From: Cyanophora paradoxa
Lineage: Eukaryota > Glaucocystophyceae > Cyanophorales > Cyanophoraceae
Direction: 5' to 3'
NCBI GenBank assembly: GCA_004431415.1
Contig: QPMI01000411.1
Span: 124,001-188,000, forward strand
Length of the DNA: 64,000 nt
Part shown: one piece after another, positions 32,901-44,986 of the stretch
Numbering within the stretch: position 1 is the first letter of the stretch
Layout: every line of letters starts with the position of its first letter
Notes under the pieces: generated by a model
The model's database searches: none
Seen by the model: the letters and a program-made list of their open reading frames with translations, nothing else
What the model was told of the DNA's origin: nothing
Position numbers and translations under genes: made by a program

Positions 32901-35900
32901 AGCGCGTGCGGCTGGTCTGAAGAGATGTACCGGAAGGAGATCGACGCGACCCCGGGCATCCGCGAGCTCGTCGGGTACATACGCGTCGCCCCGCGCGCCG
33001 CCGGCGTCGTCGGCGCTCCGCCTCCGCTGAAGATCGCCCTCGCGCGCGCGCGCGCAGCAACCCGTTCGCCCTCCACCTGGTGGTCGAGGTCCTGCCCTCG
33101 CTCGTCGAGGAGCGGCGAGCGCGGGGACGCGGGTGCGAGGTCTCGTTCTGAAGTGCGGGCCGTTCGTTCGGGGATCGAGCGCCTGCGGGCAGGGGCGAGC
33201 GGGGCGGCGAGGCGGGGCGGCTGCTGGCCGTCGACCTCTACCGGCGCTTCGCGGAGCGCTGGCTGAGGCGGAACCACAGCCGCGTGGCGGCGCTCGAGTG
33301 CTGCCCGCACGACTGGAAGGCCCCGGAGGTCTTCGCGGCGGACGGCATGGGCTACTGCCGCGCCCTCTCCGCCAAGATGTTCTGCGCCGACCGGAGCCAC
33401 GTCCCCGTGGACGCCGCCCCGCCCAGGAAGAAGTGGACCGAGTCGAGCCGGCAGCGCGCCGCCCGCGCGAGCCCGCTCGGCGAGCCGCAGGCGGACGCGG
33501 CGGGGGACAAGGCGGCGGCGCACCTGAGCGAGTGCCGGCAGTTGCTGCAGCACGGGCGCCCGCTGGCGGAGGTCGCGGCGAGCCCCGAGGCGGGCAGGGG
33601 CGGCGGCGGCGGGGGGCCCTCGCCCGTGGAGCAGGCGATCGTGCGGGACTACGGCCCCATCGCCATCAGCCGGGACGACGAGCGGCGCCTGATCTACTTC
33701 TCCTTCATCCACCGCTCCCTCCTCGAGTTCTTCTGCGCCGAGAAGGTCCGTCTGCGCGTGAGCGCCGCCCTCGCCTCGCCTCCAGCCGCCCGCCTCGCAC
33801 TCGTGCTGGTGCTGGCGCCCTCCTCCGCCGCCCCTCTAACACTGGCCCTCGCCCCGTCAAGGTCCGCGCCGACTCGGCCGAGGCGGCGGAGGAGGAGGAG
33901 GAGGTGGGGGGCGGCGCGCCGCTCGCGCCCGAGGCGCTCCTCAAATACGCGGGCCCGCTCTCGCTGCGCCTCATCGCGAAGGACCGGCTCCTCGTGCAGT
34001 TCCTGGCGCAGGAGGTGCTCCAGGACGACGCCCTCCGCCGCTTCCTCCTCCGCCTCCTCGCCGCGAGCCGCGGGGCCGCCGCCGGCAGCGGCCGCGAGCT
34101 CGCCGCCGCCAACGCCGTCACCGTCCTTGCCGAGGGTGCCCCCGGCCCGCCCGCCCTCTTCCCACGGGCCCCGTCGTCGCGTCGTAGTTCGCCGCTTGGC
34201 TGACGCCCCGCGCGCGCGCCGCAGCGGACCACGACTTCTACGGGGCGGACCTGCGCGGCGTGGCGGTCGCCGGGGCGGACCTCACGGCCTGGTCGGCCGC
34301 CCGCGCCGACCTGCGCGGCGCGCGCCTCGCGGGGTGCACGCTCACGGGGGCGGCGCTGGCGGGGGCCGACCTGCGCGGGGCGGACCTGCGCGGCGTCGCC
34401 TTCGCCGAGTTCGTGGACATGCCGGGGCGCTTCGTCGGCGCCTCGCCGGACCGGCGCTGTGGGGCCACGGCCGAGGCGGACGGGCCGGGCCGCTGGCGCG
34501 TGCGGGCCTTCTCCGAGGCGATCTACCAGGCCAAGGGGGGCAAGTCGAACAGCTGGGACGGCACGGCCGTGCTCCTCGTCGAGGGCGCGCAGCCCGTCGC
34601 CTGCTTCCTCGCCGTCGACGCGGAGAGGTGCGGCCCGGAGCACGCCGCCGCGCTCCTGGAGGACGGCTCCCTCCTCGCCGCCCGCCTCGACGAGGGCTGG
34701 GAGACGCGCCCCGAGGCGCCCCCCGCCGCCCGCCTCGCCCCCGCCGCCCTCGCCGGGCCCGGCACCGCGGCCGCGGCGCTCCTGCCGGCCTCGCGGCGGC
34801 TGCTGTACGCCGCCGCCTCGCGCGACGGCGCCTGCGTCGCCTTCGCCGCCTTCGACCTTGCCTCCCTCGCGGCGCTCCCCGCGGAGTGCGCCCCGGCCGC
34901 CCTCCCGCTCGGCCCCGCGCGCCGCATGGGGCCCCTCGCCGCCTCGCGCGACGGGGCGCGCCTCGCCTCGCCCTGTGCCCCGCGGAGGGCGCCGGCCCCA
35001 GCGAGCTGCACCTCGCCGCGGCCTCGGAGGGCGGCCGGTGGGCGTGGGCGGAGGGCGGCGCGCTGGCGCTGGCGGGCCGGCGACGTGCCTGGCGTGGGGC
35101 GAGGAGGGCCGCCTCGCCGCCTGCCACGGCGGCCGCGTCGACGTCTTCGCCCTCGAGGGCCCCGGCGCGCCGGCGCCGCGCCTGCTCTGGTCCGCCGGCG
35201 GCGGCGTCTCCTGCGCCGCCTTCCTGCCCGACGGCGAGCGCCTCGCGTGCGGGCGGACCGGCGCCGAGGTAACGATCCACGCGGCGGCGGCCGGGGCGCC
35301 GGCGGCGCCGCTGGTGACGCTGCGCGGGGACGCGGGCGGCCGGTCTCGGCCGTCGAGCTGGTGCTCATCCACGGCGACGCGCTCGTGCTGGTCGCGGCGG
35401 GGCCCTCCCCCGCGGACGACTCGCAGACCTTCAGCGCCGGCGCCGCGCTGGCCGAGGAGGCCCGCCGCGTCCCCGCCGCCGCCACCACCGCGCCCCGCTC
35501 CCGCCCCGGCCCCGGCCCGCCCCCGGCCGCCCCCGCCCCGCCCTCTCCCTCGCCTTCTCCCCGACGCCGGCCGCCTCGCCCTCCGCCTCGGGCCCGCCGC
35601 CCCGCCCTCCTCTTCGACCTCGAGCGCGGCGCCGCGTGCGCCCCACGCGCCCTCGACGGGCCCGCCGCCCTCTCCGCCCCCGCCCCGCCCCCGCGCTCCT
35701 CCCCGCCGGCTGGCCCGCCGCCCTCCTCGCCGCCCCGCCCGACGGCCGCGGCGCCGCCGCCGCGCTCTCGGCCTGCGGCGGCCGCCTCCTCCTGGCGCCC
35801 CCCGCCGGCGAGGCGCGCGAGGTCGCGCTGGACCCGCCGGCCCCCGCCCCCGCCGCCGCGCGCCTCTTCCTCGCGGGGGGCGGGGCGGCCTGCCTGCTGC

Positions 35901-37023
35901 AGGCGGGCGCCCCGGCGGGGGCGCCCTCCTGCGCGCCTTCCCCGCCGCCACCGGGCGGCCCCTGGAGTGGGCCCTGGAGCTCTCCGGGGCGGACGTCGTC
36001 GCCCTCGACGGCGCCCACGGCCTCGCCTGCGCCGCCGGGATCGCCCGCACCGGCCCTGCGCCCCGCCTCGCGGCGCTGGTCGTCGACCCGTCGGGGGCAG
36101 CGGGCGAGGAGGCGGCCCTGCAGCAGCAGCGGGCCGTGAGCCTCCCGGCGCCCCCTGGAGCCGAGCTGCTCTCCGTGGCCGTCTCCGCCGGCGCCCGCCG
36201 CCTCGCCTTTGGCCTCCGCCTCGGCCCCCGCGGCGCCGTCTGGGTCGTCGACTCCGCCTCCCAGCTGCTCGTGCGCCCCGCTCCGCCCCGCCCCGCCCCG
36301 CCCCGCCCCGCCCCGCCCCCGCGCCCCATGCTTAGCTTTCTTTCGCCCGCAGGCGTTCGTGCTGGAGGATGGCCTCGAGGGGGCGCCCCTTCCGCGCTCT
36401 GCTTCGCGGGGCCGGCGGACGGGCTCCTCGCCGCCGCCGCGGCGGGGGCGGGGGCGGGGGCGGACGGGGCGGCGCCCTCGCTCTGCGTGTACGACCTGGG
36501 CGAGCGCGGGGGGAGGCGGAGGCGGACCCCGACTGGGAGGCCGCCGCCCCGCCCCTCCTCCGCCGCAGCCGCCACCGCCTCCGCCGCCGCCTCCTCGCCC
36601 CGCCCCGCCTCGCCCTGCAAGGAGCCCGCGTGCGCCCCGCCCGCCGCCCGCCCCTCCCCTTCGGCCCTCGTCCGACGGCCGGCCCCGACCGCGCAGCTGG
36701 ACCGGGCGGCCGTGCCCCTCCCGCCCGACTGGCACGCCTCCGACGAGGCCCTCGCAAAGTCCCGCCCGGACCAGGTGCACCCGCCCCCGCGTCGCCCCGC
36801 TGCGAACCCGCCGGGCTGAGCGCGCGGCCGGCGGCAGCTGAACGTGGGGCTGCTGGTGAGCTGCGGGGCGCACGTGCCGCGGGAGGCGGCCGACATGGGA
36901 GGCCCCGCCCTCTCGTTCGACTGGGCGCGGCGGGTCGCGCTCGCCGAGCAGGGCGCGAGGGCGTGGGCGGCGCGGCACGGGCTCGAGCCCACCGGAGGGG
37001 CCACGTGCATTTCGAGTGCCTGA
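29932..37023 (+). CDS. Large STAND NTPase: helical N-terminus, NACHT, pentapeptide repeats, beta-propeller-like C-terminus
   Basis: Phase-consistent exons: up to 30248, 30312-30412, 30465-30629, 30683-30794, 30852-31181, 31235-31292, 31351-31714, 31777-31887, 31964-32216, 32279-32655, 32697-32774, 32847-32974, 33058-33132, 33193-33745, 33862-34135. Then 34225-36270, 36353-36629, 36697-36774 and 36838-37023. About 600 residues of helical sequence precede the NACHT domain. Walker A is VTGDAGASKSSFLN, Walker B LVLLLDGYDET, and sensor-like GAVVTCRSEYL follows. NPFALHLVVEVLPSL and IYFSFIHRSLLEFF are the later NACHT landmarks. Pentapeptide units (ADLRG, ARLAG, AALAG) lie at 34235-34410. Repeated RDGARLA/FSPD-type strands suggest a propeller. 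The last part changes frame several times in G/C runs. The start codon was not found. The family senses ligands and oligomerises. Confidence 0.8.
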
Positions 37024-37478
37024 TTATGCATCAGCGTTCTTTCATTGAAGTTAATTGATAGAGGTTCCTCTTCTTACGATGCCAGCCGTTGGATTCTAAC
37101 CTGGCATCTTCATGCATGCGCGTATGCGTGCGCAAGCGATCATTAGGTGAAATAGCTGCTCACGGCAGGTTTCAGACGTCGACAGGGCGGTCGGCCAGGC
37201 AGCCGTACCCCTGACTGCAAAACGCCCGTACCCCTGGACCAACCGCGCCACCCGCGCGGCGTCCGCGCCAAGTTCTCGCTCGCACGGGCACGAGGCATCC
37301 GCCGAGAAGGAGAAGCTTGCGCGTACCCGCTTAGGGTCGCTCCGGATATGCGGCGCTTTTTCGAAGTTCTTGGTGTTAGCTAGAACCAAACAGCGGCTCT
37401 CTCAGTACGGAGAAAACGCGGGCGTCAGAGTAGCTAGCTATAGCTACAGGGGCGGCGCTCGCAACGTTCGCTGTGCAA
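37024..37478. other. Intergenic region
   Basis: No coding sequence is supported. It contains the short word CATGCATGCGCGTATGCGTGCGC at about 37110-37132, in keeping with the palindromic words of other gaps, and is the presumed promoter of the next gene. Confidence 0.5.
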
Positions 37479-40400
37479 ATGGCCATGGCATCGCCAGCTG
37501 CAGCGGCGGCCTCTGCAGCAGGAAGTGGCAACTGGGTCGCGGTAGCACACGCACACCTGGAGCAGGACCTGATCGGCCCGGACGGCGTGGTCGGCGCTGG
37601 CCATGCAGCCGCGGCCGAGCTTGATCATGACGTGCGTCTACCAGAGGAGATCTGCGAGCGGCTGCGCTCGCTTATGGCTGCCCGTCGAGGAGCCCTCGTC
37701 GGCGTCGTAAACGGCAAAGGGCTCGATCGCTTGGCCGTCCTTCTCGCTGCAGCGCACAGAATGCTCGACGAGATTTTGAATACAGGCCGGCACCGCCGCA
37801 CTCTAGTCGTCGCGCTCAACACGGCGGCGCTCCCGGACGATAACTTCTCGCTTACGATGCTCGCCGCGCTGGTGCTCGTCCCCTTGCCGAGTCCTTGACG
37901 GCCGCGGGGACGGCTCTGACCGCCGCCGCGCGCCCAGATCATCAAACGGACTGTCTTAGGCGCCAAGGCGTTTCCGCTCGCCGCTAAGCACGGCTCGGCT
38001 ATTATAATGTATCTCGAGGTGCATGCGGGCAAAGGGATTACTTCGAAATTGCGCATAGACGGCGTGGCGCCCGGCGCTTAGACGCCCCCTGAAACCACCT
38101 CGCGTTGCTCCCCGGGGGATTGTTGCGGGGCATTCGCCTTGCATCCGACAGTTACTTACGAGCGTATTTGCAGGCTGCGCTCAACGGCGCCGGCACCGCT
38201 GCCATCCCCCCTGCAATCGCGCGGGAGTACCCTCGCGTTGTCCCCGCTCTGCGCGAGCTGAGCGTCATGCTTTGCGAGGCGGGCAAGGCGGAGATCACCA
38301 ACGCGCTGGAGTCGGGGGCATTCGTCTGCGCCAAGTTGGTACTTCATCATTTTACTCCTGCCGCTAGCGCTGCCCGACACTAACCTGGCCAACCTGGTCG
38401 TTAGCCGTATCTCTTGGCCTCTATCCTGGTGCCTCGTACTGTTTGCTTGCTTTGTTTTTGTCCCTGCTGAAAGGTTTCTTAGGAGGCGAACGAGCTACTC
38501 GTCTGCTGGCACCAGGACTCGCTGCCCACACAGCTCGTCTCCGTCTTCTCCCTGTTCCTCCTCCACGCCGCTCAGGACGCGTTGGAGGGGACGGCGTTCT
38601 CCTCGTACTTGGTCGCGTCCCTGGAGAGCGCCGAGTCCCTCCTCCCCGGCTTCCACATGATCGACGCCAACCTCCTCCGCTGGCAGCCCGCGGCCGCGGC
38701 CCCGGCCTCCTCGTCGCTCCCTTCTGTCCGCACCCCTCCGCATGATCGGGACCCGGCTAGGCAAAGAGCTGCAGCTGGGCCGGCGTCATCTCTCCCGTGG
38801 CCTGCAGCTGACGGCGCCGAGGGCGCGTGGACCCCTACGTCGGGGTCAGCGATGTCGTTCCCTGTCTCTGCCTCCGCTCGCGAGCGTGCAGTCGCCTCGG
38901 GCTCCATAGAACGTCGCCGGATATGCAAGAAGATGCTCGGGCAAACGGTAGCGATCCGGTCGTCCCTAGCCGCCCTTCGATCCGCGATGGAGGAGGCTGC
39001 ACGCGAGCTTCTTTCATCCTTCCACCTCGTCTCCGTCATGCAGCGTGCCGGACAGCTACAGACTCGCCCCCCTGGTGCGCACGTGCACAGCTCGTATCGA
39101 TATCTGTTTCGCATGCTCTCATCGCGGCCCAGAACTCCCCGTGGTCTTTGACCTTCGGAGGCGGGAGAGTTCATCTCCGGGCTTGTTCTGCTGCCTTTAC
39201 GCCGAGGCACGCAAGGGGCAGAGGGCTTTGGAGGCGCAAGAAGGAGGTCGTCTCGTAGTCTTGCATCCTGCGCAGCCGAGCAGACGGGTGCCCCAGACAC
39301 CCTGCCGCAGACATTATAGACGATCGCGACATGTACTCGCACTCTAGATCTGACGACGCCAGCAGCTGTTCATGGAGTTTGACGGGCTCTTCTTGAATTC
39401 CACACCATTGAGTGAAATGGACGAGGTACTCGGTCTAGAGGCGATTCTTGCTTCGAGCGCTGCCGGCGAAGGCGACGCGCCGTGCTTCATTATATGTGGT
39501 AAGAACCTCTAGATCTATCCGACTATAGGTCTAGTCTAGATCGCCGATATCGATGCGTTTTTTCTTGCAGGGTCGGAAGCCAGCCCTGTCTCAAGCCCCT
39601 CGCGGAATGCTCTCGGAAGTGACAGGCGACCAGGGCTCATCGTGCGAGTGTTGTAAGGACTCTCTCAAGCTGTTCATCATTTTAAGGGTAGGGCACTGAC
39701 CACCTCACCAGGGCTCTGCTCTTCCAGCTTCGTGAGGAGGCTATACGAGGCGCCATTGCAGGGCAAGCCGAAGGTATTTCGAATTCTTTTTAAATTTATC
39801 CCGCTGATTGAGCTTGGCAGATTGGGAGGTGAATCTCTCGTTCATTGACGTTGTTCCATCGGGCTCCACATCCTCGGAAGCATCTGTAAGCGCGGCTGGT
39901 GTTATGTTATCGATAGTGCGAGGGCTGATCTCGAACTCTTTTTGCAAGGTGAAGTCAAACACGCCGAGGGCTGCGCATTCTTCGAGCACGCCGAAGTCAA
40001 CACAGGATTCAGCCAGGAATCCCACAACTGCTCGCCGCATGCTCAACTTGGCGACCCCGTCAGCGAAAGCTTCAAAGCAGCCGCAGAGCTCAAAAGCGAT
40101 CGCCCCTGGGACGGTGCATCTGGCCTGTGACACGCTGCAGGTGCTGAAGCTTGCTGCAAGCTTAAGCTAGACTTGTCTTTGCTGCACGAATCTAGAGATC
40201 CGACCGCTTCTGATCAGGAAGCCGTCGATTTCCTGCGGTTCGCGTGCCCTCCGCTGGAGCCCGCCCCTTCGGGTGCCGCAGGTCCCCTGCTGCCTTGGGC
40301 GCGGCATCGCATCATCGAAGTCCTCGTCAACCAGCACCAAGCGAACGTGCAGTAAGTCCGGAACTCACGCGCGTGTCCACGTGGAGCGTTTCGCGTTTAA

Positions 40401-43082
40401 TGGGCGGATTTCTCTCAAGGTGGCGCACGTCTTCGTTTCGGCTCACGTTCGTGACGGTGCGCTCGCTCGTTTCAAATTCAAACCCACTATCTCGCGCTCG
40501 CTCATGCTCTGTATCTGGGCAGATCGACACGTCCGACGGGCCGAACCTGAACGACGTGGCGCACGTCCTCGCGACCCCCGGCGACCTTGCGGCCATTCTG
40601 CAGCGCCGCCGGAGCGCTGCCGGCGCGCTCTCGGCGGCCACCGGCGCCCCGCAGCGCCTCGCCGACCTCCTTCGGGACCGCCTCCGTGAGCTCGGGCTCT
40701 TGCAGCCGTCTGATCTGTTCGACCGCCCTCTGCCCCGCGCGTGACGGGCGGGCTGCATGCAGGACCGGGCACGCCCCTGCAGATCGTCGGGCACCTGTGC
40801 GACTCGGCGACAGAAGACACTCAGGTACAGGACCCCCGGTGTGTGCCTGCGCGCCCGCTGACGCAGCTGCAGAACACGCTGGAGTTTCTGGCCAAGTCAA
40901 GGGGTTCGTGCTGCGGAATTTTCCCATACGTGTAACGGAGTAATGCTGCGTCGTCTACATTCTGATTATTTTCTTTTAGGGAAAACCCTCTCCTGGAGCC
41001 TGGCATCTGCGCCCGCCACAGAGACGACGGCGTCGGCACCGGATCTTGCCCTCACTCTCGTGCATTCCCGGCGAGGAATTCCCTGTGTTCCGCCCTGAGC
41101 CGGCTTGCAGGCTCGGCGAATGAAGAAGGAATCGCAGGCGCACAGCGAGGAGTGCGCGAAGCTGCGCTCCGAGGCGCAGGCCGCAGAGGCTCGCGCCCGG
41201 CACGCGAGTTTGGAGGTTCACAGCTTGCGCGCTGTCGTTCGCCAGCTGCAGGTGACGCGGATACCGGTGGTGCTTGTCGACGTGGCCCCGGCACTTATGC
41301 TTTCGAGTCGCAGGCCCAGGTATCCAGGGCGCGGCGCGGCATTCAGGCGCGTGCTTGCGACCGCCGTTGATCCCGCGCATCGCACCGGCTAATTCCGGCC
41401 GCGCGCAGCACGAGGGCAGCGTCCAGCAGCTCCGGCGGGCCATGCAGGAGAGCGTCGCCCGGGCGAACGCCGCCGCCGCGGAGGCGGCGCGCATCAGCGG
41501 CCTCTCGGCGGCCGGCCTCTCGGTGGCGGACGCCATAGCGGGGGCTTCCCCGGCGCCCATCATCGAGGAGGAGGCCGAGGGGGACGTCTGGTCCGTCGCC
41601 GACTCCGCCGCCGCCGTGGCCCAGTCCGGCAGGTCCGTCCTTCCCCTTCCCCATCGCTTCCTTCCTCCCTCGCGCTCGCATCCGTCGCCCGCCCGCCGAC
41701 ACGTGTCGCGCCCCCTGCGCAGCGAGCCGGACATGCAGGTGACGGACGCGGCTGCCGAGGTCGCGGCGGCCGAGGCCGACGCGGCAGAGCTGCGGCGGTT
41801 CGTGTTTGCGCCGTGGCGCGCGCGCCAGCCCGTCGGGTCTAAGAGAGTGCGCAGGGAGGTCGCGGCGCTGCACGCCGAGCTCGGGGCCGGGCGGGCCGCG
41901 CTGCGGGCGCGGGATGCGCAGATCGCGGACCTCCGCGGTGAGCGCTCTCCGCCCGCCCGCACCCCGCGAAGGCGCTGATCCGGCGCCCCGCCCCGCCCTG
42001 GCGTGCAGAGCGCCTGGCGAGCGCGGAGCAGGAGAAGGAGGAGGAGATCCGGGCGCTGGACGCGCGGGTGGACCAGCTCGTGGAGCAGCAGCACGGGCTC
42101 GCGCTGCACGCCCTCCACCGCGACGACGAGGCGCACGCCGCCGCCCAGAAGCGCTCCGCCGCCCTCGAGGCCGCCCTCGCGAAGACGAGGGCCGACCTCC
42201 AGGCCGCCGCGGCCCGCGAGGCGGCGCTCCTCGTGAGCCCTCCCGCCTGCACGCGCACGCGTGCACGTGCACCCCGCGACCGCCCCTGATCGTGCGTCGT
42301 CCCCGCAGAGGGAGAAGAGCGAGAGCGACGGCGTCGCGCACCAGTGGGCGGAGCGGGCGCAGGAGCTCGAGGCGCAGATTGCAGCGCTCGAGGAGCAGCT
42401 GCACGCGCGCGCCGACGCGGCCGACGGCGACGCGGGCGAGGAGCTGCGCGAGCACGCGGCCGCCCTCGAGGTGCGGGGTCGCACGGCCGGCAGGCGCCGC
42501 CTTCCGCTCGCGACTGCAGCTGAGCCGCCGGCAGGCGTCGAACCTTGAGCTCCGCTCCCAAGTGGCGCACCTGGAGGCCGAGAACGCGCAGCTGCGCATG
42601 AACACGGAGGTTGCGCGAAAGCGGGCCCACGCGGGCGACCAGCAGCAGGCGGCGCTGGAGGCGGCGGGGCGCGCCGCGCAGCTGGAGGCGGCGCTAGCGG
42701 CCAAGGACGCGGAGCTGCGCTCGCAGGCGCAGCACGCCCAGGAGCACGAGAGCATGCTCCTGGACTCGGTCAAAGTCATCGAGGAGACCGAGAAGCGCCT
42801 GCGGCACGTCCAGGCGCGCCCCTCCGCCGCCCCGCCCGCGCACGCGTGCACGCCGGGGCGCCCATGCCCGTCTGCAGAGCACAGCTTGGACGCTCGCCTG
42901 TACGGTGGACATGCTCCGAGGAGATACGCTTGCTTTCGTCATGGGCCATAGCATCGAGCAGAAGAGGGTACGCTCGGTTTCACACAACCCCTTCCACCCC
43001 CCCCCCCCCCCCCAACCCCCCTCCACCCCCCACCCCCACCCCCCCCATCCCCTTCCTCCCCGTACCTCACCCCCACCCCCAC

Positions 43083-43113
<31 letters not shown>

Positions 43114-44051
43114 CGCCCTGCCCCCAACCCCCCACCCCACCCACCCCTACCCCACCCCATCCCCCACCCCCACCCCCTCCCCCTACCCCCCCCCCCCCAA
43201 CCCTTCCTCCCGTACCTCACCCCCACCCACCACACACACACACACACCACCCACATAACATCTCTCTCTGCTCGTGACCCTGACTGTGACTATGACTCGC
43301 CTTAGTTCTTCTGCTCGGTGGCGCGCACGCTCGGGTGCGCGCGGACGTGCCCCCCCTTGCGCAGCACTCGGCCTGACGCGTCATCCGTGCGCGTGCGCAG
43401 GCGCTTCGAGTGGGCGGTAAGGGCGGCAGCGCCGGTCGCGCGGCCGCCAGCTGACCGCTCTTCCGGCTCAGCCGCAAGCGAACTACCGGGCGCTGGGGCA
43501 CGTGGATCTTGCGGAGGTCTCCGGCATTGTCCTCGGCCTCATCTCCTCCGAATCCTTCGCAAGCACGCCGTTCCAGCAGGTGTCCCCCGCCCCCCGCCCC
43601 CACCCCCAACCCACCACCCCCCCTCGGCGGCATTATGCAGTATTTTTCTTACACGCGGCGTATTTTAGCGCTGGCTGTGCTTCTCTCTTGTGCCTAAGAA
43701 AGGCGCGACTCCCCGACCTTGCATCGAAATCCAGGCATCAGGTGCTCCCTTTGCTAGATCTGTGACGTTCCTCTTCGCTCGTGCCCAGCTCAACTTCAAA
43801 TTCGCGCAGACTCTATGCAGCTTCGCATCTGGTGCGCTCGTGCTCGCTGTGCTTCACTCTGCCCCCGGGCAGCAACAACTGAGCGCCCGGCTGCGGCTGC
43901 GGGCGCGCGCAGGTTCATGGGCCTGCAGAGCCTCATCCAGCAGCCGCCCCGGATGAAGAGGAGCCTGGCGCGCCTCCTCTGGTACACCGCCCTCTGGCGC
44001 TTCCGCGTCTGGAGGGCCTCCCTCGGCGCCGGCCCCCGCCGTTTCTACTAG
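37479..44051 (+). CDS. Long helical and coiled-coil protein, unrecognised
   Basis: The gene starts at ATG 37479 (MAMASPAAAAASAAGSGNW). Secure exons: 37479-37871, 37938-38018, 38174-38338, and from 38483. Further exons lie near 38891-39075, 39390-39510, 39572-39650, 39820-39890, 39951-40139, 40220-40350, 40520-40740 and 40784-40824. About ten exons between 41105 and 42960 encode a long coiled coil (for example KLRSEAQAAEARARHASLEVH and LELRSQVAHLEAENAQLRMN). The last exons contain GHVDLAEVSGIVLGLISSESF and a final basic/aromatic stretch (SLARLLWYTALWRFRVW). The N-terminal 500 residues are helical. The order of helical part then coiled coil recalls golgins or dynactin p150, but I see no diagnostic motif. 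Some junctions near 39.3, 40.3, 43.4 and 43.9 kb do not close, and two genes cannot be excluded. Confidence 0.55.
42998..43257. repeat. C/A-rich low-complexity intron
   Basis: Nearly free of G on the plus strand: C runs alternate with CCCCA and CACACA tracts (two (CA)n blocks at about 43083-43109 and 43231-43247). It sits wholly inside an intron of the coiled-coil gene. Confidence 0.85.
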
Positions 44052-44986
44052 GCTAAGCTAAATCTGAGCTCAACCGCATGGCACATGCATGCATTTTTCA
44101 ACTCCGGTCCAGTATTTAATTTCGAATCCAGTCATTCGATCGCTCGCCCCTCTCGATAATGACAGCAATTTAATGACATCGCTATTTACGGTGGTGTCAG
44201 AAAAGGCAGAACACATGTAGCTGCGCACAGCCTGGCAGGGCTAGGCCCAGACCTGGACGCATGCCAGAGGGCGAAGTGGGTGAAGATCTAGAGGATGTGG
44301 CCCACGTCGACGTACCGGGTCGGGGGTGGGGAAGGGGTACCGGCCAGGGGCTGGGAGGGGGGTCCCTGCGCGCCCCGCGCCCAGCACTGCGGCGCCGGCG
44401 TGCACACGTGCACGCCTCGATCGACATCACGCCTCGATAGCGAGCCCGACAGGCCGCCAAGCTAGATCTAGAGGCCCTGAGGCCCCCCAGGGCCTCGCAG
44501 AGTCGGGATCCCGCGGTCGCGGCCTAGGCCAGGGGGCAGCGCGGATACCGGTGCACCAGTGATCATGATCATGATCATGATGCGGGCTCGCGATCAGCTG
44601 TCGCGAGGCGATCGCGTTAGACGCCGTGCACTCGGCCACGTGCGGGCCTCAGATCTCAATAGTCTGGAGGGGGGCGGGGCGCGGGCTCGAAAGCGGAGGG
44701 CCCCTCGCGACTCAGGACTGTCGACCCCTTCTTCGAATTCGGATGGAAATTAGATGTCGACAGCACGAGCGCCAACCTCGGTTCGAATTCTTCAATCGAT
44801 ATCGTACGGCCCGGCTGGGGCCACCGTAGTACAGCCGCTCGTTGACCCCTCGAAGCAGCCACGTGCACGCGCACAACGCACGCTCCTGGGCCCTCAGACT
44901 CTCAGTCTGATCGTCAAGAGCTCCAAGGTTCGAGTTCGCCTAGCTATAGTTCCTAGAGACAAAATGTAGACTAGTCGGGAGAGGGG
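44052..44986. other. Convergent intergenic region with palindromic repeats
   Basis: No gene is supported. It holds a perfect (ATGATC)-type palindromic run at 44560-44581, GGCCTAGGCC at 44521-44530, and CTAGATCTAGA words near 44285 and 44461. It lies between the 3' ends of the coiled-coil gene and the metalloprotease gene. Confidence 0.6.

Noticed and set aside
34225-36629. Decay of the NACHT gene's C-terminal part into a pseudogene
   Set aside because: Frame changes occur mostly by one base in G/C runs, coding patterns continue on each side, there are no internal stops in the coding frame between them, and the downstream introns still close. Consensus error is simpler.
33705-37031. A continuous 1108-codon open frame on the minus strand
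   Set aside because: It is the antisense of the NACHT gene. In DNA this GC-rich, stop codons are rare on both strands, and the translation is low-complexity Arg/Ala/Pro with no domain.
42846-43277. Pro/Thr/His-rich open frames, possibly a mucin-like protein
   Set aside because: They are translations of the C/A-rich intron of the coiled-coil gene.
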